Shown here piece after piece: positions 14,201 to 22,643 of a DNA stretch of 24,940 nucleotides. Under the pieces are notes generated by a model. It searched no databases. It saw only the letters and a list, made by a program, of their open reading frames with translations, and was not told the origin of the DNA. The stretch is from a virus: IMG/VR virus record IMGVR_UViG_3300044522_000205, positions 1 through 24,940 of that record. The stretch is one strand, 5' to 3'. How positions within the stretch are numbered: the stretch's first letter is position 1; each line of letters opens with the position of its first letter. Position numbers and translations under genes: made by a program.

Positions 14201-17200
14201 GCGGAAAATGGCTCTGATGTGAAATACGCCCCGGCAAGATCACCTCTTGCGCTGCGCTGCGTGACCCGAGTTGTATCGAAAGCCTCGATGCCACGGTTGG
14301 GACTGCCGTGGTAAACGACCAAGGGGTCGCCGTTCTTATCGACAACCTGGCTGTCGCCAAACCAACTGTTAAACTCAGCCGATCCTGTCCGACCCGAGTA
14401 TTGGATGCGAGCATCTTCCGGATCAAACTTGCCGCTGTTGCTGACGGCGGACTTGATCTGCGCCGGCTCGAATGCGACGACGATTGGGCGACCGCCGATA
14501 GTGATGTCGACGCCGTCATACCCACGACGCTTAACCTCAGCAGTGATGGCTGCCCCGTTGCTGCCAACCTCGCGCTTGATGTCGGTCATTTCCTGCGCGT
14601 CTTGCAGGGGGTTTTGCAGGGACGCATACAGCGGCATCACGTTGCCGCCGGTATCCTCATCAGCGCGCGGCTTCGTGAAGTCCTTGGCGAACGAACTGGC
14701 ATACCTAGCGTCAGGCGTGAGGTAGTAACCCGCACCCCAGATTTGGCCGTTCACGCCATTCGTTGGCTTGAACTCAGATATCTCTGACGTTGTGCCGTGG
14801 TAGACGACACGCGGGTTGCCGTCAGTGTCGACGACCTTGCTGTCGCGGAACCAGGACTTGAACTCAGCCGACCCGGTGCGGCCAGAGTACATAGCCCCAC
14901 GGTCGATCAGCCTTTGGCGGTTTTGTCCAGGGAGGGTTCGTCGAACTTTATCCCCTTCTTCTTCAACTGTTCCCGCAGCCAAAGCTTGGTCTGCTTGTCC
15001 AAGGGTTTCGTCGGCACGGCGTCCACCATCGCTGCGTCGTGCATTGCCGTCGCCAGTTCCGTCTCCTGCATTGGTGTCGGCTGTCTGGTCATTTGCGTTT
15101 CTCCGCGCAGCGAGTTCCTTGAAGGCTGTGTCATATGACACATTGAGGTTGGCCTCAAGCTTGCCTTCCTTGAACAGGTTGATCAGGTCTTTTTCAGGAT
15201 ACCACACCAGCGCCTGGAGGTCTGCGGGCGTCACGTTGTAGCCATTCTTGGCGAGCATTGCCACGGATGTCTTAACAACATCGCGAATCCACTTGCGCTG
15301 CCCACCACTGGTCGGCGCATCGTTAGGCTTCAGCTGCCCTGCAATGGCAACCGCCTTGTATGCCCACTCCGGCTTCAAGTTCTGGTCAGTGATTTCCTTC
15401 GATGTCAGACCCTGCTTCTGGAAGGCCTTGTACTGGCGCTCCCACTCAGCCGTCATCTGGACAGCGACCCCGACCATCTCTTCTTCGGTGGCATTCTTTA
15501 CCGTTTCGACATAGCCATCCGGAACCTTCATGGTTGGATGACTGTCGGCTTCGATGGCATCACGAAGGCCTTGCAGCTGCTTGGCGATGGCGGCGTCGTT
15601 ACCGACCAGCGTACCCGTCAGGCGACCCCACAGGCGCATGAACCACAGGTCAATCGTGACCGGCGAGAAGTTGCGGTTCAGGTTCTGGTAGAAGCCGTTG
15701 CCGATCTTCGGGCCAAAGATTGCTGAACCGTAGACCATCTCAGAGGCCTGCTCTCCGCTGATGGAGAACGGAGGCTTGTCCATACCGCCCTTCTTGGCGA
15801 TGCCTTTCGCGATGCCGTTCAGTTCAGAGACGGTGAACTCGGTGTTGAGGAACGAGCCGAAGTTGGCAATGTTCCTGTCGAAGACCTGCTCGAGCATGAA
15901 GTTCGCAAGGGCCAGGTTCCCAGAAATCGACGGTGCCTTCGTCCCGTAGGAGCGCGAAGGATCGAAGCGACCAGTCTCGAGGAACACGTCAAACTGCTCG
16001 ACCGTTGCCCTGGCGTTGTCACGCACCTTCATGTTCTGCGAGGTGATCGACAGTGCGAGGGTGAAGGCGACGCGGGCGTCCTCCTTGCCACGGAAGCCAA
16101 GCTGGTTGTTCCGGGCCATTGCGGCGTTGTCGCTGGTCAGCATCGGGTAGATGGCCGACGCTTCATCGATAGCGTTCTCAATTGCGCTTGTGTACCAGTC
16201 GAGCGCGGAGCGATTGCCTGTGGCCCGCTCCTTCAGGATTGCGGCCTCCGCTTCCGATGCAATGGTCTGGGACAGGTATGCGTCTGTATCCGGGTTCGGC
16301 CCGACGATCCGGTCAATGCCGAAGCGGTTCATGAGAGCGGTGCGTGTGCGCGCCTGGATGAACTGGACAGAGTCCTTCAAGGCCATGGACTTGCCAGGCG
16401 TCTGCTCCGCCTTGTCCTTGCCGTTGTCGTACAGGAACGGAATGGTGGATGTCCCACGCAGCGGAACCTTGATCTTCTGCGCACCGATCTCCGGATGCTT
16501 GTATTCAGGCTTCTGGCTCTTGCCCTTGCCGGTCCTGGCGGAGTACTGGACACCCCTCGCGTGGACGGTGACGCCTTCATAGACAGGGTGAAGCTTGCCG
16601 CGCACGTCGATCTCGCCGATCTGTTCGCCAAGCGTGATCTCGCCAAACGTCGTCGGACGCAGGCGCGGTTCAGACGGCGCGTCAGGGTATGACTTCAGGG
16701 TGACTGGCGTGTCGAACTTCGTTGCCAGCGTATAGAAATGCTTGCCGCGCGTTTCGACGCTCACCACTGTCTTGGCAGGGCGGTCGTCTCCAACCCACTT
16801 CCAGCCGGCCTTCTGCTTGAACAGGTTCGTCCTGACGGTCGTCCCATCCTTCGGCGTCATCGCCTCTGTCTCAGTCGCATCGTCAATCACGAATGACGGG
16901 CTGCCCGTCTCTGGATTGATCGAGATGGTGGCGTCACCAAACGTGCGACCCGTGAAAACCTCGCGGTTCTTCGGATCGATGTAGGTTCCGCCACGGGTCC
17001 GCTGCTCTTCCGGAACGCCGACTTTGTCGAAGAGGCGCTGCGGAACTGGGAACACGCCACGGGCAGTGTACTGCTCTGCGCTCGCGCGACCTTCGCCGGC
17101 CAAAGGGGCGCGTTCGGTGAGGTTCTCTTGCGCCTTGCCTGCACGGTATCCGTCGAAGATTTCTGCCACAGACTGAACACCAGACTTGTCCAGGCCGTTC

Positions 17201-20200
17201 TTAAATTCACGGCGGAAGTTGGCGAGCATATCCACAACGCGGATGAAGCTGGCCTTCAGACCCTTCATCTGGCTGCCGCGATCCTTGGCGTCCACCAATG
17301 CGCCAAAGGCTACTGCCTGTGCCTCGAACGAACTGCCAAACGGCGTGTTGCCGAAGTCCGACTTCAGACTTTCGTAGACGCTTGTCTGGCCATTGAGTGA
17401 CAGTGTCTTGAGGGTACGCAGGATGCTGGCATCCAGATCATCGATCCGCATACCGTCGAAGAACGACTGGTTGATCTGATCGAACGCGGGTCGGTCGTAT
17501 GCAAAAAGCATATCCTGGACCACATGGAACGCTTCGTGCGCCGCGTTCTCACGTGCGACGGACAAGACGCTGTCACTAAGCGACATGGTGATCAGGCCAC
17601 GGAAACCGTTCTGGCTGATCTCATACATCTGCACCTTGCCAGGGATTTCCTCACCCACCCTGGTGGCGCTGTTCGCTGCCGCAGTTGCGTCTGTTGCCGT
17701 CAATGAAGGGACAAAGAGGATGTCGATGCCGGCATTCTTCGGCAGGACTCGAGACATCACCTCGCCCATCTGGAAGGCGTGGTACAGCTGCGTCGCTGTG
17801 AGGTTCTTGTCCTTCATCAGGCTGCGGATACGGTTCGCGAGAACCTTGCCCTGACGCCCACGTACCGCAAGCTTGTCCAGACGATCCTGGATGACGGCCT
17901 TGTAGTCGACCTGTTCAGCCTTTGGTGCTGCCCGCGCCTCGTCCGGCGTTGCGCTGTCTGCGTCACGTGCATCCGTGGCGCGATTGTCAGCCTGTTTTGG
18001 CTGCGCGGCTCCTTGTGCTGGCAGGCTGGCTGGCTGCGCTTCCTTGGCTGCTGGTGCAACCTTCTCCTGTGTGCCGTAGACCCGCTTCTGGCGCTTGGAC
18101 GCACGACCTGAATACTGCTCGCCGCCATCCTGCTGATCAGTGTTGTCTTCAAGCTTCGGTTGGGGAGCGGGAAGCGTGTCCTGCGGAGTTGGAGCGGCAT
18201 CCTGTTGGGGAGAGGGCAGCGTGTCCTGCTGCGCCGCCGGCTGGGCAGACTGCGACCCACGCCCTGAGTTCGGGCGTGTACCTTCGTACCGGAAGTTCGG
18301 CTCGACAGGTCGCACCATCGGCGGACCAGGTTCCGGCGTGGTCGTCAGAGACTTGCTCGAGGTGCGGTCGATAGAGTTGCGCGGTCCGGCCATGCCGGTG
18401 CCAACACCAGCCTGTGGGCGACGCTGGTCGCGAGCGAACTCCTGCGTCAGGCGGGGACTGCCGCGCACAACACGGCCCACCAGGTCATTGAGAGAAACCT
18501 CGTCGGAGATAATGACGGGTGCGCCATCGGCACCCATTTCGGATGTGGACTCGTACTGGACACGGACCATGCCAGGCGTTTCGGAAGCAACCAGGGTGGC
18601 GGGAGTCCAGCCAAGCTGCTCGCCATAGGCCTTGGGGTCGAGGAAGATTTGCGATTCCGGCTCCGACGCACCAGGGCGCAGGTCTTCACGCTGCCCGCCA
18701 ACACCGGTCTGGCTCTCGTACCGCCGCTGACGGCGGTCTGCCAGATCGAATGCCTGTCCTGCTTCGCGTTCACGCTGGCGCTCTTCTGCGACCTGATCCT
18801 GCGTCATGGAGACGCCGCCATCTCCGCCACGTTCAGGGCGTACAAACACCGTCTGCCCCTGGGGCGCAGTTGGACGATACCCGGTGACGGCACCGCGCAC
18901 GGCATCAACCGCCTGCTTGCCGCCCATTGCGTACTTGCCCTTTTCGTCCTTCGCTACGGCCTGGGCCATCGCAGAAAGAATCGGCGACTCCGCGATAACC
19001 GCTTCGTCAACCTTGGACAGTTCAGTCTCAATAGCCGCGCGTGTCTGCGAAAGCTTGTTCGTACCGCCGACTAGAGGCGTGATCTTCTGCACGACCTGCG
19101 GCTCGAGACGTGATGCGTCTTCTGCGTTCAGGATGCGCGCAACCTGCTCTACCTTTGTCTGCGGAGACACTGGCTGAGACATGATGTTGGCGATGCGCGG
19201 ATCGCGTTCGTTCGCCCGCGCACTTTGCATGATCTGCGTCGGTGTCAGGTTTAGCCCGCCCACACGAAGCGTCCCCATCTGCTCGTCGAGAGCCGACACC
19301 TCGCGGTCGATCAGCGTGTTCGGTGACTCGAGCGTCCTGCCACCCCTGTCAGGCTGTCCCGCCACCGCCCGCTCCGCATCGAGCGCAGCGGCAAGTTCAT
19401 CGTCTTTACCTTGTGGCGGAGGCGTACGCTCATAAGGCGTCAGTGCGCCACCAACAGTGCCTACGCCGCCGCCAAGTAATCCACCAACGACAGCGCCTTC
19501 AGCAGCTGCTCGCCCAACGCCCTCAAATGTTCCGACCTCTGAGCCAACAGATTGCATACCGACGTTCGAGATCAGCTTCTCCGCGCCAGACTGTGGCGCT
19601 TCCTGAAGGCCTTCACCTACAGCGCCGAAAGCGGCTTCCTTCATGAAGCCTTTCCTGGCGAGTCCGCTAACAATGCGAGACTCAAACGCCGATCCAGGTA
19701 TGGCGAGGAGTGACGTGGCAAAGCCAGTGGTCAGCGCGACATTGCCGGCCACATCCGAGGCTGCCATATCCCTCGCCTTCGCAAGGTCGCCGCTCGTCTT
19801 CTCGAGCAGGCTGCGCCCCAGTTCACTCTGTGCAAATGCTTCCGGGTTGGCGTCGATCTGCCTCTTGATCTGGCCTTCTGTTTCGTAACCAGCAGAGCCA
19901 GCCGCCTGAACGCCTTCAGTAACTGTCCCCGCCAAAGTGCCGACCAGCTGCCGGCCAACAATGACCGCCCCTTGCGTTGTCGCAGCCTGTTCTGCCGTCA
20001 CCCCGATAGCACGAAGAAGCCAGGGCGCGCGTGATGCCAGAACTGGAACAGCGCGAGCGCCGATTGCTAGGGCAGCCGCCTCTGGAAGAGCGGCTACGGC
20101 AGCAGCCGTGATAGGTATCGTCGCCAGAAGTCCTGGCGTTGATTCGGTTACACCGAGAACGGCGGCATAGGCGCGATCTGCAATTCCCTTTTGATCACCA

Positions 20201-20703
20201 AAGACGCCCTCTTCGCGGATGCGCTTGGTTTCATCTGAGAACGACTCCTGCGCAACGGCCTGGTCAACCTCACCGCTCCCTTGAAGTGCGGACGTGTCTA
20301 GTCCGGCCTTCTTGCCGAGGTAAGCAGTGCCAGTCTTGAGCGACCCAACGCCAGAGCGAAAGGTAGACTTCACATCATCGACGAAGCCTTCATTCTTCTT
20401 TACGCCGCCCTGGCGGTTGATCGTATCCAGTTCTGATTGCAGTTCCTGACGGCGACTATTTATGCTGTTCGTGATTTCGTCGCCATCGCTGAACGGCGTG
20501 AGGAAATCATTTACTGCACTGATGCCACGCTGGACGGCGCTGTCCTTTAAGCCTGCCTTCCTCTTGGCGGCAACCTCATCGATTCGTGCAATCTGGCTCT
20601 GGATTTTTGTTGCGGCAGGGCTAGTCGCAGCAGCAGGCTGACTACCACCTTCCCCGCCGCCAGAGTACTTCGCAAACCAATCGTCAAGGTAGTTACTAGC
20701 CAT
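11239..20703 (-). CDS. Giant polyvalent virion/ejection protein: metallopeptidase, two ADP-ribosyltransferase-like domains, LPD38-like C-terminus
   Basis: 3154 residues from ATG 20703, AGGA seven bases upstream. The N-terminal part (1-430) has Ala/Gly-rich amphipathic or membrane-active stretches (about 190-235, 315-340, 400-420), then a long disordered Q/P/R-rich region. Residues about 865-1211 hold a zinc-peptidase motif HEAFH (H1056, E1057, H1060), with FEAQA E1127 as possible third ligand. 1213-1386 is beta-rich and unassigned. 1388-1938 is mostly helical and unassigned. Two tandem ART-PolyVal-like domains follow, 1940-2101 (VVYHGT, H1969; GAGYYLT) and 2103-2266 (VVYHGS, H2132), each ending in a P-x-Q-I-K-S-A segment. 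2268-3154 is helical with LPRAFEVG and DFYEMKRE, as in LPD38 domains of polyvalent proteins. Six YS/T[G/A]R linkers separate the modules. By family knowledge such proteins enter the host with the DNA and act as effectors. Activities are inferred from motifs. Confidence 0.88.
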   Translation of the reverse strand: MASNYLDDWFAKYSGGGEGGSQPAAATSPAATKIQSQIARIDEVAAKRKAGLKDSAVQRGISAVNDFLTPFSDGDEITNSINSRRQELQSELDTINRQGGVKKNEGFVDDVKSTFRSGVGSLKTGTAYLGKKAGLDTSALQGSGEVDQAVAQESFSDETKRIREEGVFGDQKGIADRAYAAVLGVTESTPGLLATIPITAAAVAALPEAAALAIGARAVPVLASRAPWLLRAIGVTAEQAATTQGAVIVGRQLVGTLAGTVTEGVQAAGSAGYETEGQIKRQIDANPEAFAQSELGRSLLEKTSGDLAKARDMAASDVAGNVALTTGFATSLLAIPGSAFESRIVSGLARKGFMKEAAFGAVGEGLQEAPQSGAEKLISNVGMQSVGSEVGTFEGVGRAAAEGAVVGGLLGGGVGTVGGALTPYERTPPPQGKDDELAAALDAERAVAGQPDRGGRTLESPNTLIDREVSALDEQMGTLRVGGLNLTPTQIMQSARANERDPRIANIMSQPVSPQTKVEQVARILNAEDASRLEPQVVQKITPLVGGTNKLSQTRAAIETELSKVDEAVIAESPILSAMAQAVAKDEKGKYAMGGKQAVDAVRGAVTGYRPTAPQGQTVFVRPERGGDGGVSMTQDQVAEERQREREAGQAFDLADRRQRRYESQTGVGGQREDLRPGASEPESQIFLDPKAYGEQLGWTPATLVASETPGMVRVQYESTSEMGADGAPVIISDEVSLNDLVGRVVRGSPRLTQEFARDQRRPQAGVGTGMAGPRNSIDRTSSKSLTTTPEPGPPMVRPVEPNFRYEGTRPNSGRGSQSAQPAAQQDTLPSPQQDAAPTPQDTLPAPQPKLEDNTDQQDGGEQYSGRASKRQKRVYGTQEKVAPAAKEAQPASLPAQGAAQPKQADNRATDARDADSATPDEARAAPKAEQVDYKAVIQDRLDKLAVRGRQGKVLANRIRSLMKDKNLTATQLYHAFQMGEVMSRVLPKNAGIDILFVPSLTATDATAAANSATRVGEEIPGKVQMYEISQNGFRGLITMSLSDSVLSVARENAAHEAFHVVQDMLFAYDRPAFDQINQSFFDGMRIDDLDASILRTLKTLSLNGQTSVYESLKSDFGNTPFGSSFEAQAVAFGALVDAKDRGSQMKGLKASFIRVVDMLANFRREFKNGLDKSGVQSVAEIFDGYRAGKAQENLTERAPLAGEGRASAEQYTARGVFPVPQRLFDKVGVPEEQRTRGGTYIDPKNREVFTGRTFGDATISINPETGSPSFVIDDATETEAMTPKDGTTVRTNLFKQKAGWKWVGDDRPAKTVVSVETRGKHFYTLATKFDTPVTLKSYPDAPSEPRLRPTTFGEITLGEQIGEIDVRGKLHPVYEGVTVHARGVQYSARTGKGKSQKPEYKHPEIGAQKIKVPLRGTSTIPFLYDNGKDKAEQTPGKSMALKDSVQFIQARTRTALMNRFGIDRIVGPNPDTDAYLSQTIASEAEAAILKERATGNRSALDWYTSAIENAIDEASAIYPMLTSDNAAMARNNQLGFRGKEDARVAFTLALSITSQNMKVRDNARATVEQFDVFLETGRFDPSRSYGTKAPSISGNLALANFMLEQVFDRNIANFGSFLNTEFTVSELNGIAKGIAKKGGMDKPPFSISGEQASEMVYGSAIFGPKIGNGFYQNLNRNFSPVTIDLWFMRLWGRLTGTLVGNDAAIAKQLQGLRDAIEADSHPTMKVPDGYVETVKNATEEEMVGVAVQMTAEWERQYKAFQKQGLTSKEITDQNLKPEWAYKAVAIAGQLKPNDAPTSGGQRKWIRDVVKTSVAMLAKNGYNVTPADLQALVWYPEKDLINLFKEGKLEANLNVSYDTAFKELAARRNANDQTADTNAGDGTGDGNARRSDGGRRADETLGQADQALAAGTVEEEGDKVRRTLPGQNRQRLIDRGAMYSGRTGSAEFKSWFRDSKVVDTDGNPRVVYHGTTSEISEFKPTNGVNGQIWGAGYYLTPDARYASSFAKDFTKPRADEDTGGNVMPLYASLQNPLQDAQEMTDIKREVGSNGAAITAEVKRRGYDGVDITIGGRPIVVAFEPAQIKSAVSNSGKFDPEDARIQYSGRTGSAEFNSWFGDSQVVDKNGDPLVVYHGSPNRGIEAFDTTRVTQRSARGDLAGAYFTSEPFSASNYARTTGSKERGKVYSTYLKIENPLDTTDAIRRYLRRGMSFNDAKQKALEALTPENDGVIFRGNGINTPEYVVFSPTQIKSATDNNGNFDPNDERIRYSARRGQRYTGGVSQSMMDKVVSNEPEPGVFGTFLDKMVGRRGGESRRRALVRNLVSDKDGMFMLDRMLDAAQRGVDISDGRVPVDGSSVGRAMEMASQSSGVVQAALEYGPPVFDGDLTTIHQDIPGLFDIFAPIGEEKADAFQTYAVARREKELRSGGRVGFTTLTDEEISETLSNADAEFKTVFDNYQAFNQVVLDYAVDTGLMTSELGDKLKSMDYIPYYRALELDSGELDVLGPNMGEALNNPKSALDLRLKGGDTGLGNLYENLIRNTQSILSAARKNLALQEAADAIDALNTAGVTGLGFKVREPKGEGVMRLRVDGKPAYYKIEDLAVWTAIASLGPQSRNMFVEVGSKLAGVLRSGITLSPSFMLRNLYRGKISAFVTTDAKLGIGIDSFKGAKDAFQGGEATRIIKVNSGMGGYTYGMGERDFANEIRRRYRRDEGGGYGFIRDWGDRFKGVLVGLEKIGEASEFAERVKLYKDLVAKGVTEKSAAYEAMNLTNFGRKGAGEGYIGYVASGLVPMIPFLNARIQGLYRIAENQQNEPTIMGLRQQVMIRGLLLTAASTLLYALAADDDRWDEESTENKMLNDIIYVGDKTIRLPRAFEVGTLFASMPIAFMDYVRDNDGQELGRKVRFAFMSTFALNPVPQMFLPGIGAAANLNWFTQRPIDNMADQNLPEAMRFDGNTSEIAKGIGKLADVSPKRVDYVIEGYMGTMAGYFTAAVDTILAGVGTIPKKPGGVFGDPYRIADTLGEVSGVTSFVRDSDRNTSRFVRDFYEMKREADQAARAYKVLREKGDTETAQELLEQNRAPIAARTQLGRLSKQMTDINKQIARVETDAKATPSEKTLKLKSLMKRRKAIARSGYEYARGIKIASTYDDEADTEE

Positions 20704-20747
20704 CTGTCATCCTGAAATGCGGGTCTTCTACTACGCCGTCAGTAGCA

Positions 20748-22103
20748 TTAAAGACGGGATAGTGCCTGCAAAATTTGAGATGCACGGGCAGCCGGGTCTT
20801 TGCCTGCACCCTTAACACCAGACGTGTTAATGCCAGCGCCAGTCATCAGTTCGTTGAAGGCCGCGTTGTTGCCCATCGCCAAACCAAGCGTCTTGTTGAT
20901 GTAATCAACTGCCTGCTTTTCATCAAATCCCTTTGCATCCATCACGCGATCAAGGGCCAGGTACATCTGGTTCAAGTTATTTTCCGCGCCGATACCGCCC
21001 ATGCGTTGGAAGACAGCGCGCTCAGTCATTGCCTGGTCACCCTGTTCTAGCTTCTGGATTTCAGACATCAGCACCTGGACTGACGGGGTGTTCGGAGTAG
21101 CTTCATAAGTGCCATCCTGCATACCCTTGACCATGCTCTTGCGGCGGTCGATTTCGTACTTGACCGTCTTCTGAAACTGCTGCGGGTCTGAGTATGCGTA
21201 TCCACTTACAGCGGCAGCCCGCGCTTTCGGATCGTTGCGGATGCGATTGAACGTGTTGCCAACAACGACGCTTTTGTCGAACAGCTTCTCGGCGTGGTAT
21301 GGCGCAGTGCGCTGGACGATCTGCTTCAACTTGGGGTCGTACCCAACGAACGTCACCTCTGCGATACCTTCACGCCCTTTAGATGGCCGCAGGTCAATGG
21401 CAGCCGTAGTTCCTGCATCCAAGCCAAGTCGCCTTGCGGCATCGCTGCGATTGATGTTGGCGTAGCTGAGAACCGTGCGGCGATCATCCGAGTTGTTGCG
21501 CCATGCACCAAACGGGTTTTGCACTGCATCAAGAAGCTTCGGCGCTCCGACAGCCGCGCCAGTCAGCTTTAGAATCGAGGACGCTATGCGTGGATTGTTC
21601 TGAATCAACGCGGGGTTTGGCCGGTCAACGTACTGAGAGAACGCCCTGAAAGCCGCCGTGTCTTCCTGCTCAAGATCGAGACGGTTCTGCTGTTGACGCT
21701 CAAGCGCGATTCTTGCGTCCCCCTGCCTAATCTGAGCGGCATTGCCGGCGCGGGTAGACGCTGAAGTCTTGAGCGTGTCCGCCAGGAGAATTGGCGCATT
21801 CGTGTTCGCGATTCGCCTGCCATCGTTCTCGAGAGTAATGCCTTGAAGAGTGGCATCCGCAGCCTTCTCCTGCCTTGGCCGCTGCGTTACGTTGTAGTCG
21901 TACGTGCCTTGACTGCGAGCGCCCTCAGCCGTGGCAAGCGACTGCATTGCCTTTGCACGGTCATTGGCTTCGATAGCCATCTGCTTGTTGAAGGCGCGAT
22001 CTTCGTCCTGGCGCTTCTCGTCGCGGAACCCCTTGATGGTGTCTAGGCCAAGCTTCAGGCCTCCGGTGAAACCCTCAAATGGATCGATGTATTGAAGCGC
22101 CAT
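20748..22103 (-). CDS. 451-residue helical virion protein, probable internal/ejection component
   Basis: Start ATG 22103 has GAGGAA six bases upstream. The frame stays open to 22394, but that part is a Leu/Pro-rich shadow of the overlapping Ala-rich gene. The N-terminus MALQYIDPFEGFTGGLKLGL leads into a long charged coiled coil (about 20-150, many Q/R/E/A). The middle has a small beta segment, EVTFVGYDPKLKQIVQ, and the C-terminal 100 residues are helical with VMDAKGFDEKQAVDYINKTLG. No enzymatic motif is seen. Position directly upstream of the giant protein and downstream of the membrane-active protein fits the set of inner-core ejection proteins of short-tailed phages. I cannot name a family. 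Confidence 0.72.
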   Translation of the reverse strand: MALQYIDPFEGFTGGLKLGLDTIKGFRDEKRQDEDRAFNKQMAIEANDRAKAMQSLATAEGARSQGTYDYNVTQRPRQEKAADATLQGITLENDGRRIANTNAPILLADTLKTSASTRAGNAAQIRQGDARIALERQQQNRLDLEQEDTAAFRAFSQYVDRPNPALIQNNPRIASSILKLTGAAVGAPKLLDAVQNPFGAWRNNSDDRRTVLSYANINRSDAARRLGLDAGTTAAIDLRPSKGREGIAEVTFVGYDPKLKQIVQRTAPYHAEKLFDKSVVVGNTFNRIRNDPKARAAAVSGYAYSDPQQFQKTVKYEIDRRKSMVKGMQDGTYEATPNTPSVQVLMSEIQKLEQGDQAMTERAVFQRMGGIGAENNLNQMYLALDRVMDAKGFDEKQAVDYINKTLGLAMGNNAAFNELMTGAGINTSGVKGAGKDPAARASQILQALSRL

Positions 22104-22113
22104 TGGGTGTTCC

Positions 22114-22641
22114 TCAGAAAATGTCGAAGATGCTGTCGAGCAGCAGTGCCGCACCAGCGCCAATGAGAAGCGGCGTAGCAATTGCCCCAATCGCTGCCAT
22201 CGCGCCGGTAGCCGCAGCACCCGTACCAGCAGCAGCCGCAGTCGTCGCAGCCGTTGTGGCAGCCGCAGTTGTTGCCGCCCCCGTGGCGGCGGCAGTTCCG
22301 GCAGCCGCCCCTGTTCCAAGAGCCGCAGTTGCCGTTGGCAGAGCAGCCGCGCCGATAGTGGTGGCTGCGGTAGTGGGAGCAGCAGCAGCAGCAAGAGTCG
22401 GCGCTATTGTCGATATCGTTGGCACAGCCGAGGCAGCGGTCTTCGCAGCCATCACGCCCTTCAGGCCAATGGACGCGCCGATACCTGCGCCGGTAGAAAC
22501 GGCACTCATGCGCTGCGCATTGCGCGCCGCTTTCATGTTGTCGGCGGACTGATTACGCGCAGCCTCAAACGCAGCTACGTTTGAAAAGCCACCCGTCGCC
22601 TGGCTAAGAGTGCTGCGACCTGCTCCGATAAGACCTGCCAT
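22114..22641 (-). CDS. Ala/Gly/Thr-rich membrane-active virion protein
   Basis: 175 residues from ATG 22641 with AAGGGGG upstream. The first 45 residues are helical and polar (FEAARNQSADNMKAARNAQ). From about 46 onward more than half of the residues are Ala, Gly or Thr, in near-repeats such as ATTAAATTAATTAAAAG. The C-terminus is hydrophobic: IATPLLIGAGAALLLDSIFDIF. This is typical of small phage proteins thought to insert into the host envelope to form part of the DNA channel. Its low complexity makes family assignment unsafe. The strong ribosome-binding site and close fit between the neighbouring genes support it as real, not a shadow of the 451-residue gene frame. Confidence 0.75.
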   Translation of the reverse strand: MAGLIGAGRSTLSQATGGFSNVAAFEAARNQSADNMKAARNAQRMSAVSTGAGIGASIGLKGVMAAKTAASAVPTISTIAPTLAAAAAPTTAATTIGAAALPTATAALGTGAAAGTAAATGAATTAAATTAATTAAAAGTGAAATGAMAAIGAIATPLLIGAGAALLLDSIFDIF

Positions 22642-22643
22642 GA

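Noticed and set aside
11239-20703. Diversity-generating retroelement or variable repeat, as in some related short-tailed phages
   Set aside because: No reverse transcriptase, template repeat or adenine-substituted repeat pair is visible in the window.
22104-22394. N-terminal extension of the 451-residue gene (Leu/Pro/Arg-rich, starting MLLLLLPLP)
   Set aside because: It overlaps the Ala-rich 175-residue gene in another frame, is low complexity as expected of a shadow of GCN-rich DNA, and ATG 22103 has a good ribosome-binding site.
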